Shown in pieces: positions 35,225 to 46,103 of a stretch of 64,000 nucleotides of DNA; the stretch's first letter is position 1, and each line of letters starts with the position of its first letter. The notes under the pieces were generated by a model. The model did not search any database, was not told where the DNA came from, and was given only the letters and a program-made list of their open reading frames with translations. Both the position numbers and the translations under genes were made by a program. This stretch comes from Hofstenia miamia (taxonomy: Eukaryota > Xenacoelomorpha > Acoela > Hofsteniidae), in contig CABFPE010000139.1 of NCBI GenBank assembly GCA_900660155.1, positions 575,355 through 639,354 on the forward strand. The letters are read 5' to 3'.

Positions 35225-35962
35225 ATGTATGAGAATATAGTTTTATTGATATAAAAAGTTGAATGTAATTTCCGTGTATTTAAAAAGGAAAGAATTTAAA
35301 AATGAAAAAGCACACACACATTAATTATTTGACAAAATAAATGCAAAAATTAAATGAGAAGTCCTTAGAGATGTCCAACACAATTCAAATACTGGTAGAG
35401 TTATTCGATTTATCGTTGCATCTTGCACGAGCGTTCTGGAACCATGTGTGAACTGGCCACGCTGCAATATTCTGGTTTTGTCAAAATTCTTTTACTGCAA
35501 AAACATCTCTTAACTTCGAAATTTGTTGTGTTGTGAACGCCGATCGTTTACGTTTACTGGAAGAAGTCTGTTCTGTGCTCGGCTTTGGGTTATTTGGGGC
35601 ATTCTTTATACGCTGTAGATTTCTACATGAGATGCAGCCCAATATTCCTTCAGCAGTCATTTTGAATCCCTCTCCATTTCCACTCCCAAGTTTGTACTCG
35701 GATACCGCATTATAAAAATCCGAGCACTCCAAGTGTGTGACTTCACTATTTAAATGTCCAGTAACATCATTTGGATAAACCTCCAAGTTGCATTTGGCAC
35801 ATGTAGTGCCAAATAAATTACAAGTGACGTATGTATCAATAACTGACGGCTCGAAGTCCATTTCGAAAATGAAAGGCCTTACTAAATTCAGGCCTATATA
35901 TACAGCACTAATTGAGAAGGGCTATCTTCATAGGACTCCATCGCGTAAACGCGTGCGGCATG
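35225..35962 (-). pseudogene. LIM-homeobox retrocopy 2 (intronless, broken, inverted to copy 1)
   Basis: On the minus strand the 126-codon frame 35481-35861 encodes the LIM2 domain (CAKCNLEVYPND, THLEC, GEGFKMTAEGILGCISC) and the homeodomain start (SKRKRSAFTTQQISKLRDVF), ending at a stop just after VKEF, as in copy 1. Downstream, in the same frame after the stop, comes WFQNARARCKDK. About 50 bases that encode helix 2 in copy 1 are deleted here. Over the first 155 coding bases I count 8 differences from copy 1, 7 of them changing the residue, so neither copy is under visible selection. The LIM2 Cys pair after HLEC is lost in both. The shared stop implies one dead copy was duplicated. Confidence 0.8.
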
Positions 35963-35965
35963 GAC

Positions 35966-37477
35966 ATGTGTATTAGGCTACATGCTTTAATGCAATGGTG
36001 AAAATTTTCATTAAAGCGCATTGAGTGGCTGAAGTTGTTAACAGATCCGCGGCACGGATTAAGAACGAAAATGAAAGAAGAGACTGTACTCTATCACGTT
36101 ATGCTTTCAGATTGAGCACTGCATTAATATTTTTGAACTTAAGCGTTTAAAAAATCAAAGAATCTTTTCAAATATCAATAAGCTATTTAAGGTTGAGCAA
36201 TTGAAAAATTTACATTTCTTTGAAGCCAAATGTTTTAGATTAATTATGACCAGGCCTAGAAACGGTTCAAACTTTTTGCACCCGACACAAATGATGTGTA
36301 GACTTGACCGTTTTCTTAAATTTGATTCCGCTGCACTAAAATATATGTCTTTTCACAGGTAACTAGCTAACCAGTAATGGGAAAAATAAATGCTTTGCTA
36401 TCCCTTGCTTATCATGCGACAATCAGTTACACATAACACACTTTTGAATTCTTCAATGTACCGTTAGAACCCATAAATGTAACAAGCAATTAATGTCAAT
36501 GTTATTGATTAACTTGACTAATTTCATTTAAAGAAAAATCCTTCGAACCGATCTGAGTTGTACAGGACCAGACAAAAAATGGGCCCCTGATTGAGACATA
36601 CAATAACGATGTTATACAAATATTTAGAAGCTATGAAAAAGCGTCCTAAATAATCTTCAGCGCACAATTGAATGCAGTTAGAAAGTTCTCTGCAATAGAA
36701 ACGAGCTCCTGCATATTCATTGAAAACCAAGAGAGTATTTTTAAACTTAACTTTATCAAGAACAATTTTATCATATAACGTATAATACATTTATCAAAAA
36801 AGTGGAGGAATTTTCGATTTTAAATTTAAGTTGTCTTCACTCAAACAACTTTCTCGGATCGTTATTAAATAACTAGAAGAATTTGTGACACATCAAATAG
36901 TAGAGCCTACCTTAAGTACATTAAAAGCGAACATAGTGCAATGTAATCGCAAAAATTTAAATTGAACTTTTTCCTAGTCTGAAAAACTGCAATAAACTTG
37001 TGTTCAATGAAATTAATGCAATAATTTTTGAATATGGCAACTAGCGTAAGTACTCCTATCAACAAATATATAATAATTTTGAGCGATCATTCTTGATGTA
37101 ATGCTAAATTTGTAGAAAAATAATAAATATTATATCCTATTTTAAAGTTGGCTTATAATTAGCAATGAAGCGCTCAAAGCAATTAGTACAAGAGTACAGA
37201 AAATCTAGTGGCACTTCAGAATACTAAAGGAAACACTCTTAAGATATATAAACACTCTTTGGATGTATAAAGGTTTTCAATTTATGATGTATTTATCTCA
37301 GAATTATAAAATTGCCATTTAGCTTCAATGAAAACTTTGATTAAAAAAATCGTATATCAGGTTGAAGTTAGTATTACCTTTAAATTAGTGTTAAATAATA
37401 TGGATAAAATATGCATTTGAATTTCGTAATAAGGAGATAATAGTTTGTATTGTAGACGATAGTCGGATGCATTTATT
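35966..37477. other. Spacer
   Basis: Non-coding, AT-rich. An 88-codon minus-strand open stretch (36524-36790) shows no motif, and I do not call it. A gaccc-type low-complexity patch lies near 36247-36310. Confidence 0.5.
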
Positions 37478-37615
37478 CAATAGACCAAACTTAGAATATA
37501 CAAAAACGAATATTATTTATGACCTAAATATATATGTACATCTAAAAAATATACATCTATAGGATAGAAAATATTTAGAAGTTACAAAGACGAATATTAT
37601 TTCTAACCTAAATAA
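37478..37615. repeat. Minisatellite, about 85-bp unit, left of the LINE
   Basis: Almost two units (tagaccaaacttagaatata, then aaaacgaatattattta, cctaaatatatatgtaca, atctaaaaaatatacat) run up to ctaacctaaa at 37615, where the LINE begins. Confidence 0.75.
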
Positions 37616-39668
37616 TAATAATAATAATAATAATATTTATTTAAATCAAAAAGTACATCTGATAAACCTAATAAGTATAACAAGAGAAAAATGTTCAATA
37701 GAGTTTGAGAAATCTATTCGGGAAAGAAGACATAAAACGATATAATTGAGTGCTTTCAATTCTCGGTTTTTTGGTAAAATTTCCTTTAGTAGGTGATCTT
37801 CCTGTTATAGTATTTGATTGTACCTTTTTTCATCATTTTAGTTAATAATTGAGGCAATAATTTTGGAGTTATTAATTATGCCAAATCTTATAGCTTTCCT
37901 TTGAAGATTGTCAATTTTGTTCAGATAAAATTCTCGACAATTTCTCCAATTTATAGTACAGTATAAAAAATAGGAACAATTAGGGATTGGTACAGTGATT
38001 CAAGTTCTTCTCTTATGAAAACCTGCCTGTCTTAATTTAAGCAATAGAAAAATTGTAAAGTTCATCTTTTTCAGAATTGTGAGGGCATGTGCATCATGAT
38101 ATTTTATTCTTAATATTTGAGTATTTGTGGAACATTGAAAGTTTGTTCTGATTTGCAGTTGGAGTGTCTTTTAAAATAAGTTAATTCAACAGATATTTCA
38201 TTGTTAATTCTTAAGTTATGCAATGAGCACCAATCGAAAATTTCATCTAGAATGGCTACACTGTTGTCATTGAAGCGATTACAAGCTATTGCGACAGTAA
38301 CATCATCTGCGTATTTAGTTAAAACTANTATTTATAATGATTATAATGATTAAAATGTAAACACATGATAGGATTGATTAAAAGCTTGGGTAATTGTATG
38401 GTGGTTCCCACATCCAGTTAAAGGTATGCTGGAGCAGCCTCCTAATAGCTATTCCACAGCAGGGAGGGCGACAGCTGTAGTTACCTTGTGTGCTCTTAGG
38501 TTACNGAATGGCTACACTGTTGTCATTGAAGCGATTACAAGCTATTGCGACAGTAACATCATCTGCGTATTTAGTTAAAACTACATTATGAAAAGAAGAT
38601 TTGAGTTGATGATAAACTAAGTTAAATAATATCAGACCCAGAATTGTGACTTGTGGAACCCTTGATGTTGTCTTCATTATTTTCGATCGTTTGTCATTAA
38701 ATTCCACATATTGATTTCTTTCTGTTAGGAAGGCACATACTATATTGGTGATAGAAATTGGAAAAATAGATCTAATTGTATCAATCATAATGTATTTCGG
38801 TACTCTATCAAATGTTTTGGATAAATCTAATGCAAATAATCGTATATATTCCATTTTTGTTTGATTCGCCATATTTTGACATGCGTTAATAAGTCTAAGA
38901 TGAGCTAAAGCAGTAGATGATTTGCGTCGAAATCCAAATTGATTATTAGACAAAACAGTATTATACTTTTCATTTATCAAAACATCATGAATTAGTGGTT
39001 CCAAACTCTTGACAGAATAGAAGTAACTAAAATTGGTTGGAATATATCCACATTTGATCTGTTCGGTTTTTAAGGCAGTGGTATATCTTTGGCAATCCTA
39101 AAGCTAGATGAAAAGCATGATTCTAGGAGAAAAAGTTTGTAAATATAACATCTGGCATGTTATTCGTTTGAATACGTTGATTACGAAAACATTCACCTGT
39201 TACAAAAAATGATTGGAGTTGTATCTATCAGTAGATATTATTTGCTCAGTAATTAAATTTTGATTTGTTCATTTAGTGTAGAAGCAGCTTTCATACGACC
39301 TTGTCTATTAGCCGTCGTTCCTTTTTAAGAAAATATTTGACTCGGGGTGTTATATGTGGAGGGTCTTTCTTTGATAGCTTTACAATTGTTATTGGACAAC
39401 ATATGTTGTAACACGTTTGAATATTGTCAATCAACCAGTTTATTGCTTCATCAGTGTTGTTTATTGTATATATCGGGCTGAAGTCCATTGTATCCATTGC
39501 ATAATTTAGAGATTGTTTAGACATTGTCGAATGATCATGAAATGCTGCATAATACTTTTCAACAGGTTGGTTATCCGGTTTTGCCACTAATGCTAGGTGG
39601 TCCGTTGGAACAATTAAGTTTATGCTATATGAAACAGGATAAAGATGAGGAGCAGTCGTCAGGATAAA
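37616..39668 (-). mobile_element. APE-type LINE inserted in the minisatellite, minus strand
   Basis: RT blocks on the minus strand are NTVLSNNQFGFRRKSSTALAH, RLFALDLSKTFDRVPK, SRVPQVTILGLILFNLVY and the active site TKYADDVTVAIACN (38501-39004). A linker region lies at 39291-39734 (PVEKYYAAFHDHSTM, then NICCPITIVKL). The 3' end is an AAT/ATT triplet run at 37616-37638. It is 5'-truncated (no endonuclease core seen), with frame breaks. Two single Ns with duplicated flanks (38328 and 38505) interrupt the RT, and that part is an assembly artefact. On both sides the host repeat resumes in register. Confidence 0.85.
38252..38583. repeat. Gap-fill artefact: 76-bp copies flanking two single Ns
   Basis: The text from gaatggctacactgttgtc to agttaaaacta occurs at 38252-38327 and again at 38506-38583. 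Between them lie an N, a 176-base insert unrelated to the LINE, and a second N. Confidence 0.75.
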
Positions 39669-40160
39669 GTATATATGTATATCTGAAAAATATAGGTTTG
39701 TAAGATAGGCCAAACTTATAATATACATACACATAAACGAATGTTTTTTCTAACCTAAATATTTATAGATATCTAAAAATATAGGCTTATAGGATAGATC
39801 ATACTTAAAATATACAAAGATGAATGCTATTTCTAACCTAAATATATATATGTATATCTAAAAATGTACGTTTATAGGATAGACCAAACATAGAATATAC
39901 AAGGATTAATGTCATTTCTAATCTAAAGATATATGTGTATCTAAAAAATATATGTTTATAGGATAGACCAAATATAGAGAATACAGAGGCGAATGTTATT
40001 TCTATGTAAATATATATGTAATTATATCTAGGAAATTTTATTTATTGGAAAGACCAAACTTAAAATGTACAAAGAGAAACGCTTTTTCTAACCTACATAT
40101 ATATCTATATAGAATAAATATACGTTTTTAATCTACAAGAATCAGGCTTATATATCAAAG
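39669..40160. repeat. Minisatellite, about 85-bp unit, right of the LINE
   Basis: At least five to six units follow one another. The anchor gatagaccaaac recurs at 39704, 39793, 39878, 39962 and 40048, giving spacings of 89, 85, 84 and 86 bases. Each unit reads roughly: anchor, then ttagaatatacaaagacgaa, tgttatttctaacctaaa, tatatatgtatatctaaa, atatacgtttatag. Units differ by several substitutions each. Part of the right end of the LINE entry's open stretch is in fact this repeat. Confidence 0.85.
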
Positions 40161-40243
40161 GCACTGTTTATATATTCTAAGAATAAATGTATTATAACAA
40201 TATACATTTCTAAAGAAACAAACTGATATCTAATCTAAGTATA

Positions 40244-41062
40244 CAGTACTGGCCAAAAGTTTAGGAACACTTTCCAAATTTAGTAATTTTTGTATTTTAC
40301 ACTAAAAAACGCAATGTAGAATGTAACGTCTGTTGAATCTTTTGTTTCTTAGTCATCGAACGTGTGGGCAGTATGATGTAAACTGGCAAGTCTTGGATTC
40401 GTCACTAAACATTACTTGATGCCACATCTCGGGGTATAGTGTTGGTATTGCCTGCAGAAGCGCAACCGGTTTCGAATGTTTTTTAAGACAATCAAGGTTT
40501 GGCTGCCGGGTTCCACGATGGAAGGTCAAAGGTAGTATTCAATCGACGCCTAATGGTGCGTGTTGATACATTCCGCACTACCGCACATAGATTTGCTTTG
40601 ACTTCAGAAGATGAAGAGAATGGTTGATTGATGACGTAATTGTGAATGAGACGGTCATTCTGAGGGGTTGTCACTTTTGGTCTTCCAGACCGCTTGCGAG
40701 AGCAAAAATTTTGCAGTTGTTGATAGTGAGTAACACTTCTGGATACCGAAGATACTGACACGTCCATTCTAACAGCTATATCGCGATAATTGTACCCCTC
40801 CTCGTACAAGATATGAATTTGACCATGCTTTGTTGGTGAAACTTCACTACCACGGACCATATTTCAAACTATAATGATAGTGCTTTTTCAGTGAAAATGT
40901 ATTGTGTGTAAATCTAAAGTTGTGTTAATTTGATTGTCTAAACGAATCTGCTGTAAATACTAAGAAAAAATTGGGAATTCCAGGAATTTTACGAAGTTTC
41001 CAGGAAATAGCATAAAACACGCTTTAGACAGGTTACTGTTCCCAAACTTTTGCCCAGCACTG
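40244..41062 (-). mobile_element. Tc1-type transposon, internally deleted
   Basis: The ends are CAGTACTGGCCAAAAGTTTA on the left and its near-match CAGTGCTGGGCAAAAGTTTG on the right (inverted), flanked by TA dinucleotides. The minus-strand ORF 40492-40860 is the N-terminal paired-type DNA-binding half of a Tc1 transposase: YNYRDIAVRMDVSVSSVSR is the first helix-turn-helix, RKRSGRPKVTTPQ is the GRPR-like linker, and VSTRTIRRRLN is the second. Just downstream, text resembling the first catalytic block (VMFSDES) survives, but the rest of the catalytic domain is missing. At 819 bp it is about half of a full element. Confidence 0.9.
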
Positions 41063-41079
41063 TATATACAATTGACTCA

Positions 41080-41456
41080 ACACTGGAGGTTCATAGCGTG
41101 CATTTGTCTGCAAAATTTTAGCCAAATCTGCCTAGTAGTTTTTGCTGAAACGCATGCAGATTACAAAGAGAGCCAATCAACAATTGACAAAACCCACTTT
41201 AATTTTTATATAGAGCTATTCCTTCGTTATAGCAATCAATTATTGCTCCCAAATATTTCATTTTTGGTGATTCCTGAATGATATATAAAACATGCTCTCA
41301 AAAATCCAAACAAGAATTGTTTTGCTTCTGTACACAATCTTGTTTCAAGAAAAACGATTTCTTGCAAAAAGTAGTTTTCAGTGGGAATCTCGACAAAATT
41401 TTGTTTGCAGCATTTTATCCTAAATTTGCACGTACGCTACACGTTTTGACAAGGTC
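41080..41456 (+). repeat. Dispersed repeat related to 54150-54290
   Basis: From 41286 (aaacatgctctcaaaaatcc, aaacaag, then ttgcaaaaagtagttttcag and gtttgcagcattt) it matches 54150-54290 in order. Open stretches at 41072-41281 and 41278-41469 lie in it, have no motif and are not called. Confidence 0.5.
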
Positions 41457-41496
41457 CACAGCCTACTAATAAACTATTATTTATTAGTAGGCTGTG
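41457..41496. repeat. Perfect 17-bp hairpin abutting the hAT insertion
   Basis: The arms cacagcctactaataaa (41457-41473) and tttattagtaggctgtg (41480-41496) are perfect inverted copies with a 6-base loop, ctatta. The last two bases of the right arm are the first two of the hAT target duplication. Confidence 0.9.
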
Positions 41497-41502
41497 CAAG
41501 AT

Positions 41503-43559
41503 CAGACACTGGAAATAAATAATTTTATTGAAATAATTTCAATAAATAATATTGAAATCATTTATTTTACCAACAGAAAATAAAAATAATTTATTTTTGG
41601 GAAGAAATAATTTCAAAATAATTGTGCTTTTCTGTCACTGAATATATGGTTCTTTTGCCTACCTGGGAATTTGGGAATTTTTATCGCTGAGGCACAATTT
41701 ATTTGTTTACAGAGAAGGCTCGTTGCTAGCTCTCACGTTATTCACTGCATTAGCGGTCAAACTGCGGCGGCTGTGCAAACTGCATCATCAGCGTTGCAAG
41801 CAANCGTTATTCAGTGCATTAGCGGTCAACCTGCGGCGGCTGTGCAAACTGCATCATCAGCGTTGCAAACAACCAACCAATCAGGCGTAACTAGAAATAT
41901 TCAGTTCTGCATTGCCTATAGCATTGTGACTTACAATTTGAGTGCTAGCATATCAATATGCCTCAACGAATGAATAAGCAGATCGTTGAGCATTATTTTA
42001 CGGAAGTTGAAAAAGGGGAGTATGTTTGCAAGTGCGGCCGTAAACGCAAACAACGCCCGAATACAGGGTATGCAAACCTTTTAAACCATATTACCGTCGA
42101 TCACCCGAATTAACTAAAGGAGTTGTCAGACAAAAGTGGTTTACAAAGTGCTTGTATTGAAACTGCTTCGAACTGGAAAGCGTCCAAAAAAGCGAAACTG
42201 CTTTATAACTGGATCGATTGGATTGTTACCGACAACCACTGCTTCAATTTTCCGGACAGTGAGAAGACACGCCAGTACTCCAGCTTAGACAATATATCTG
42301 GTAAATCTGTCCAGTATTACATGGAGGAAGTTACAAAAGAAGTCGAAAAGAAAATCAAGGCATATTTACCCTGCCAATTTGCACTGATAATAGACGGTTG
42401 GTCACACAATATGTCACACTACTTGGGTGTCTTCGCTGTATTTTCTCACGATCACAAACAGGAAGTCGTATTGCTCGCACTTTCGCCCCTGATTGAATAA
42501 GAATGCATGAACGCAAATTCACACATAGATTTCATTACATTTGTTTTATCTTTGTTTGGAAAGTCCCTCGAAAATATTCAATTCGTGACAGGTGACAACG
42601 AAAACCTCAACAAGGCTATTGCAGACAAAATTGGTGCACCGTTTATTGGGTGTGCTAGTCATCGTCTCAACTTGGCTGTAAAAAGCCAATTAGAAAAACA
42701 CGAGCCGACAATCGAAAAAGTAGCTAGACTCATGAAAGCCATCAGTACTTTAAAAGAAGCAGCAAAGCTCCGACATAAGACATTTCTTCGTCCCGTTCTT
42801 CGAAATGCTACAAGGTGGTCTTCAACGTTTGCAATGATTAGGCGATATTTTGAATTGACACCGTTCATTGACAGCACAGACCCGAATATGGCTGTTTTGT
42901 TACTTTCGCCGACAGAGGCGCTAGAACTGAAAATCTTATTCTCAGAACTCCAAAAAATTAATTCTGTCACACTTAAATTACAGGAAGAAGATATTAACCT
43001 TGGGGATGTGCGCATACTCTTCGATTCTTTGATAGAAGAATTTCCACTATTCCGAAATTATCTCGAAAAGAACTCGACTATCGTTCATTCACCACTACTG
43101 GAGAATGCTATCAGCAATTCTANATTTCTGTTGTTCCTGATCAGCCAAACTCGCTTAACTTTGCTGAAGTTGCTTTGAAAAAAAAGAAAGTCTCCGCTTC
43201 ATGTCATTTAAGTTGGGTGCCGCCAACTTCCAACCTGGTCGAGCGTCTGTTCAGTTCAGATAAGCAAGTCATGAGCCCACATCGCAAAAACATGACACCC
43301 ATGCATTTGGAAATCGTCATGTTCTTGAAGGTTAACAGGCGATTTTGGGATTCCTCAGTGCTGGATTTGGTTATCAATAAAGAAACTGCTGAGTAACTGT
43401 TGAAAATCATTGAATAATGTTTTTATCTTGTGTGCTGTAATTTTGAAAATAATTGCAAAAAAAATAATAATAATTGCAATTATTTATTTTTTGTTCTTAA
43501 AATAAAAATAATTTATTTTTGGTTCAAAATATATTTCAATAAATTATTTCCAGTGTCTG
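41503..43559 (+). mobile_element. hAT transposon with 8-bp target duplication and nearly full transposase
   Basis: The element starts CAGACACTGGAAATAA and ends with the inverted copy (TTATTTCCAGTGTCTG), flanked by the exact 8-bp duplication TGCAAGAT (41495-41502 and 43560-43567). The transposase reads from ATG 41958. It has a BED-type finger (CKCGRKRK, then LLNHITVDH) and DDE-type blocks FALIIDGWS and FVTGDNENLNKAIADK. These are followed by GCASHRLNLAVKSQL, ATRWSSTFAMIRRYF and a C-terminal dimerisation block (WVPPTSNLVERLFSS, then MHLEIVMFLKVN). Two in-frame TAA stops (after DHPN and after SPLIE) and a frame change at the N of 43123 break it. The N at 41803 lies between two 67-base near-copies (41736-41802, 41804-41870). 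Confidence 0.92.
41958..43396 (+). pseudogene. hAT transposase gene remnant
   Basis: This is the coding part of the hAT element, about 460 residues if the breaks are ignored, shorter than most hAT transposases (600-700). Some of the shortfall may be collapsed at the single N (43123). The first frame holds the finger, catalytic and RW-block regions. The last about 73 residues lie in another frame after the N and give the hATC dimerisation domain. Codon use includes many CpG codons, unlike the left territory. By memory the blocks ALIIDGWSHNMSHY, GCASHRLNLAVKSQL and PPTSNLVERLFSSDK most resemble the hAT lineage abundant in oomycetes. Confidence 0.85.
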
Positions 43560-43620
43560 TGCAAGATCAAAAATAAAAATACATATTTTGTAAATAATTA
43601 CTTTGAATAAAAAATTATAA

Positions 43621-44393
43621 TATTTGGGAGTAGTAATTGATAATAAATTGAATTTTGAAGACGAGGCAAACAACATCATAAAGAAAATGGCGTATGGTAT
43701 AAGATCAATTCAAAAAATTGGAAAGTTTCTACCAATAGAATGGAAGGTAATACTTTTTCGATCACTTGTTTTATCCCATTTCTTGTACTCATCTTGTTTA
43801 TTAACGAACTTAAATAAAAAGGCAAAATCGAAATTAGAGAAAGTATTTAAATGGGGAATAAACATAATTAGCAACAAAAATAAAAAAGAAATAATGTGTA
43901 AATATCATCTAAGATCATTAGAAGCTCTTCAAAATATTAGATGTTTATCGATATTTTGGAAAAGAAAATCGAACATTTCTAATCATTTAAATCAAAGAAC
44001 AATTACATTTGGTAAAACTAAGTATAATAGAAAAGTAATGAAGAACGGATTCCTAAATTATTCAATATCACTATGGAACAAACTGGATTACAGTACAAGA
44101 AGTGAAAAAAATTTTACAATATTTAAGAAGAAGTTGAAAAACATGATTACACAACAAAATATCAATTATCTGACTAATTATAGAATAAGATGTGCAACTC
44201 AAGAACAATAAGTAAAAATATTTTTTAAATTATATGTAATTTGTAAACGTAACCAAGAAACAAACATTTACTGACATAACTAAGCTCATATGAAGAAAGT
44301 TGCATTATTTATGTTCTTAATAAGTTTATAAACTTAATACATGTATATGTACATGAGAACTTAAATATATGTTGTTGTTGTTGTTGTTGTTGT
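43621..44393 (+). mobile_element. 5'-truncated LINE fragment with (GTT)n tail
   Basis: The open frame 43624-44211 is the C-terminal end of a LINE RT. It starts at the YLGV block (LGVVIDNKLNFEDEA), then SIQKIGKFLPIEWKVILFRS, LVLSHFLYSSCLLTNL, LRSLEALQNIRCLSIFW and the terminal ISLWNKLDYSTRSEKNFTIF. A short 3' UTR leads to a (GTT)n run at 44372-44393, which looks like the element's own 3' tail. The frame is unbroken over 195 codons. Only the 5' truncation is certain damage, so it may be a fairly young insertion. Confidence 0.85.
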
Positions 44394-45889
44394 TAAAAAA
44401 TTATAAATTTCTGCAGCAGTTGTCATTAGTGAAAATACTGCCCAATTCAAGAAATACAAAAATCCATGCATGCTAAAATATCTTTGGTTCGTCTTTGGTT
44501 TTTAATCAAGACTATAGTTTTAGGTTTTTCGGTTAACGACTAATACTTGAGGATAGGCTACTTTCAGAAAAAAATTGAAACGCCACTGGGAGAAATAGAG
44601 ATGTTGCAGGTACCAGTAATCTGCAGGGAAAGCAGTTATTTGCAATATTATTATTGATGTTGCAGACAATTTTGCAAGACCACGCGCACATTTAGGAGCT
44701 AATCCTAAAAGTAATTTAAGCGATTTCAGCGAAACATATCACTGGCCTTAAAGATGTCGCGTTAATGATATGCGAAAATAATTTAATTTGGCTGTGCGGC
44801 GTTTTCCTGTTGCTAAAAACTAGTTTCTTCAAATTTTTTTTAAATTTTTATGCTCACAAATAAAATGAAGATATTGAAAATTTGAAAAGACTGCAAGATA
44901 GAGAATGGTTCCCTTGTTCTTTTTCTTCTTTAATTAGCAAACACTTCTGATGCTCGAACGAGACGCGCGCAATTTTTCTTCATAAAGCAAAATATTTAAG
45001 AGTAGTTGTTGTTTTTGTTCTCATGTCATTAAACCGCCTCATTCGCTACAAAAATCGGATTTCTCATCGAAATAATTTTAAGTTCATCATTCAAAAAATA
45101 TTTTTTTAGTACAAATCATGAACCATAGGTTTGTCAATATTGTAAAAAGCTTTCAATATTTTTAACAGGCTTTTTCAAACATTTGGAAAAACCGGTTTAT
45201 TCCTCTAAAGTAATACTATTAAAATGGGGTTAAGGAAAATATTTTAGACCACGGTCAGAAATATTCCAAGTTCTTATATTAATTTACAAACGCTTAGATT
45301 GACGAGCTGTGGCCTGGCTGGGCAGTCCGTCTTACAACTCTGTTTCTAGCATATCCCATTATTTAAGATGTGAAATGCAAAGGCATCGTAATTAATCTTA
45401 TGAAGCTTTTATATGATGCGAAAGATTCTTCTCTTTGCACAAACGCATTAAATTTCTTAATGTAGCCCATTCTATTTCTCACAAAAATTTGGATTTGACG
45501 AATATTAACCCAATGTTGTCCAATTAAAACGGCCGGATTTATAAGTTTAATTTCATATGTGTGTTGTCATAGAAATATGGCTCAAAGAAAATTGCGACTA
45601 AATGTGTGTAAAAATATGCTTTACGCTTTAAACTTAAACTGCACGGAGACTTTTGAAAATGTTTCAAAATTCTTTGTTGTTTGCCTGTTATCAAAACCAT
45701 ACCTAAAACAGGGGCGTTGGATATGATAAGTATTTACATATTTTTCAGAAATTTAAAATATTCAAGGAAAAATAGTTAATATTTTCAACTACTGCAGCCA
45801 CAGCAATACCCTTTAATAGAAATTTTTAATATTTCATAAACTCTAATTCTCACAGCTTCTTTTATGTACGTTGGTGGCAGTGATGCAAC
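44394..45889. other. Spacer
   Basis: Non-coding, AT-rich with normal CpG. No gene or element is recognised. Confidence 0.5.
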
Positions 45890-46020
45890 AATTTGAATTT
45901 CCTGGTCCCACAGACCCACACATCCCCACTGGCAAATTCTGAAGTCACATCACAAATCCCCACAGGTTTTCTCAAATATCCCCACAAAAACCCGCAGAAA
46001 GATTTTGCACAAGAATTGTG
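45890..46020. repeat. CCCAC-rich low-complexity repeat, piece 1
   Basis: Words such as cccacagacccacacatccc, aatccccacagg and tccccacaaaaacccgcag recur here. A similar block lies at 46980-47105 (cacaaatccccacaggacc, then a gggtccgta/cgggttgtggg run). The two blocks face each other around an hAT fragment and a TA microsatellite, and may be two ends of one dispersed repeat. Confidence 0.45.
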
Positions 46021-46103
46021 TGCGCTACCGAAAAATTCTGGGCCCATTCATGTACTTCAATATCAATCCTCACTTTGCCCTGCATCATCGATTGATTGCG
46101 AGA

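Noticed and set aside
41958-42510. Reassigned TAA codons in the hAT frame
   Set aside because: Two TAA stops interrupt an otherwise continuous frame, but one replaces a likely Tyr and the other a likely Glu, so ordinary decay explains them better than a code change.
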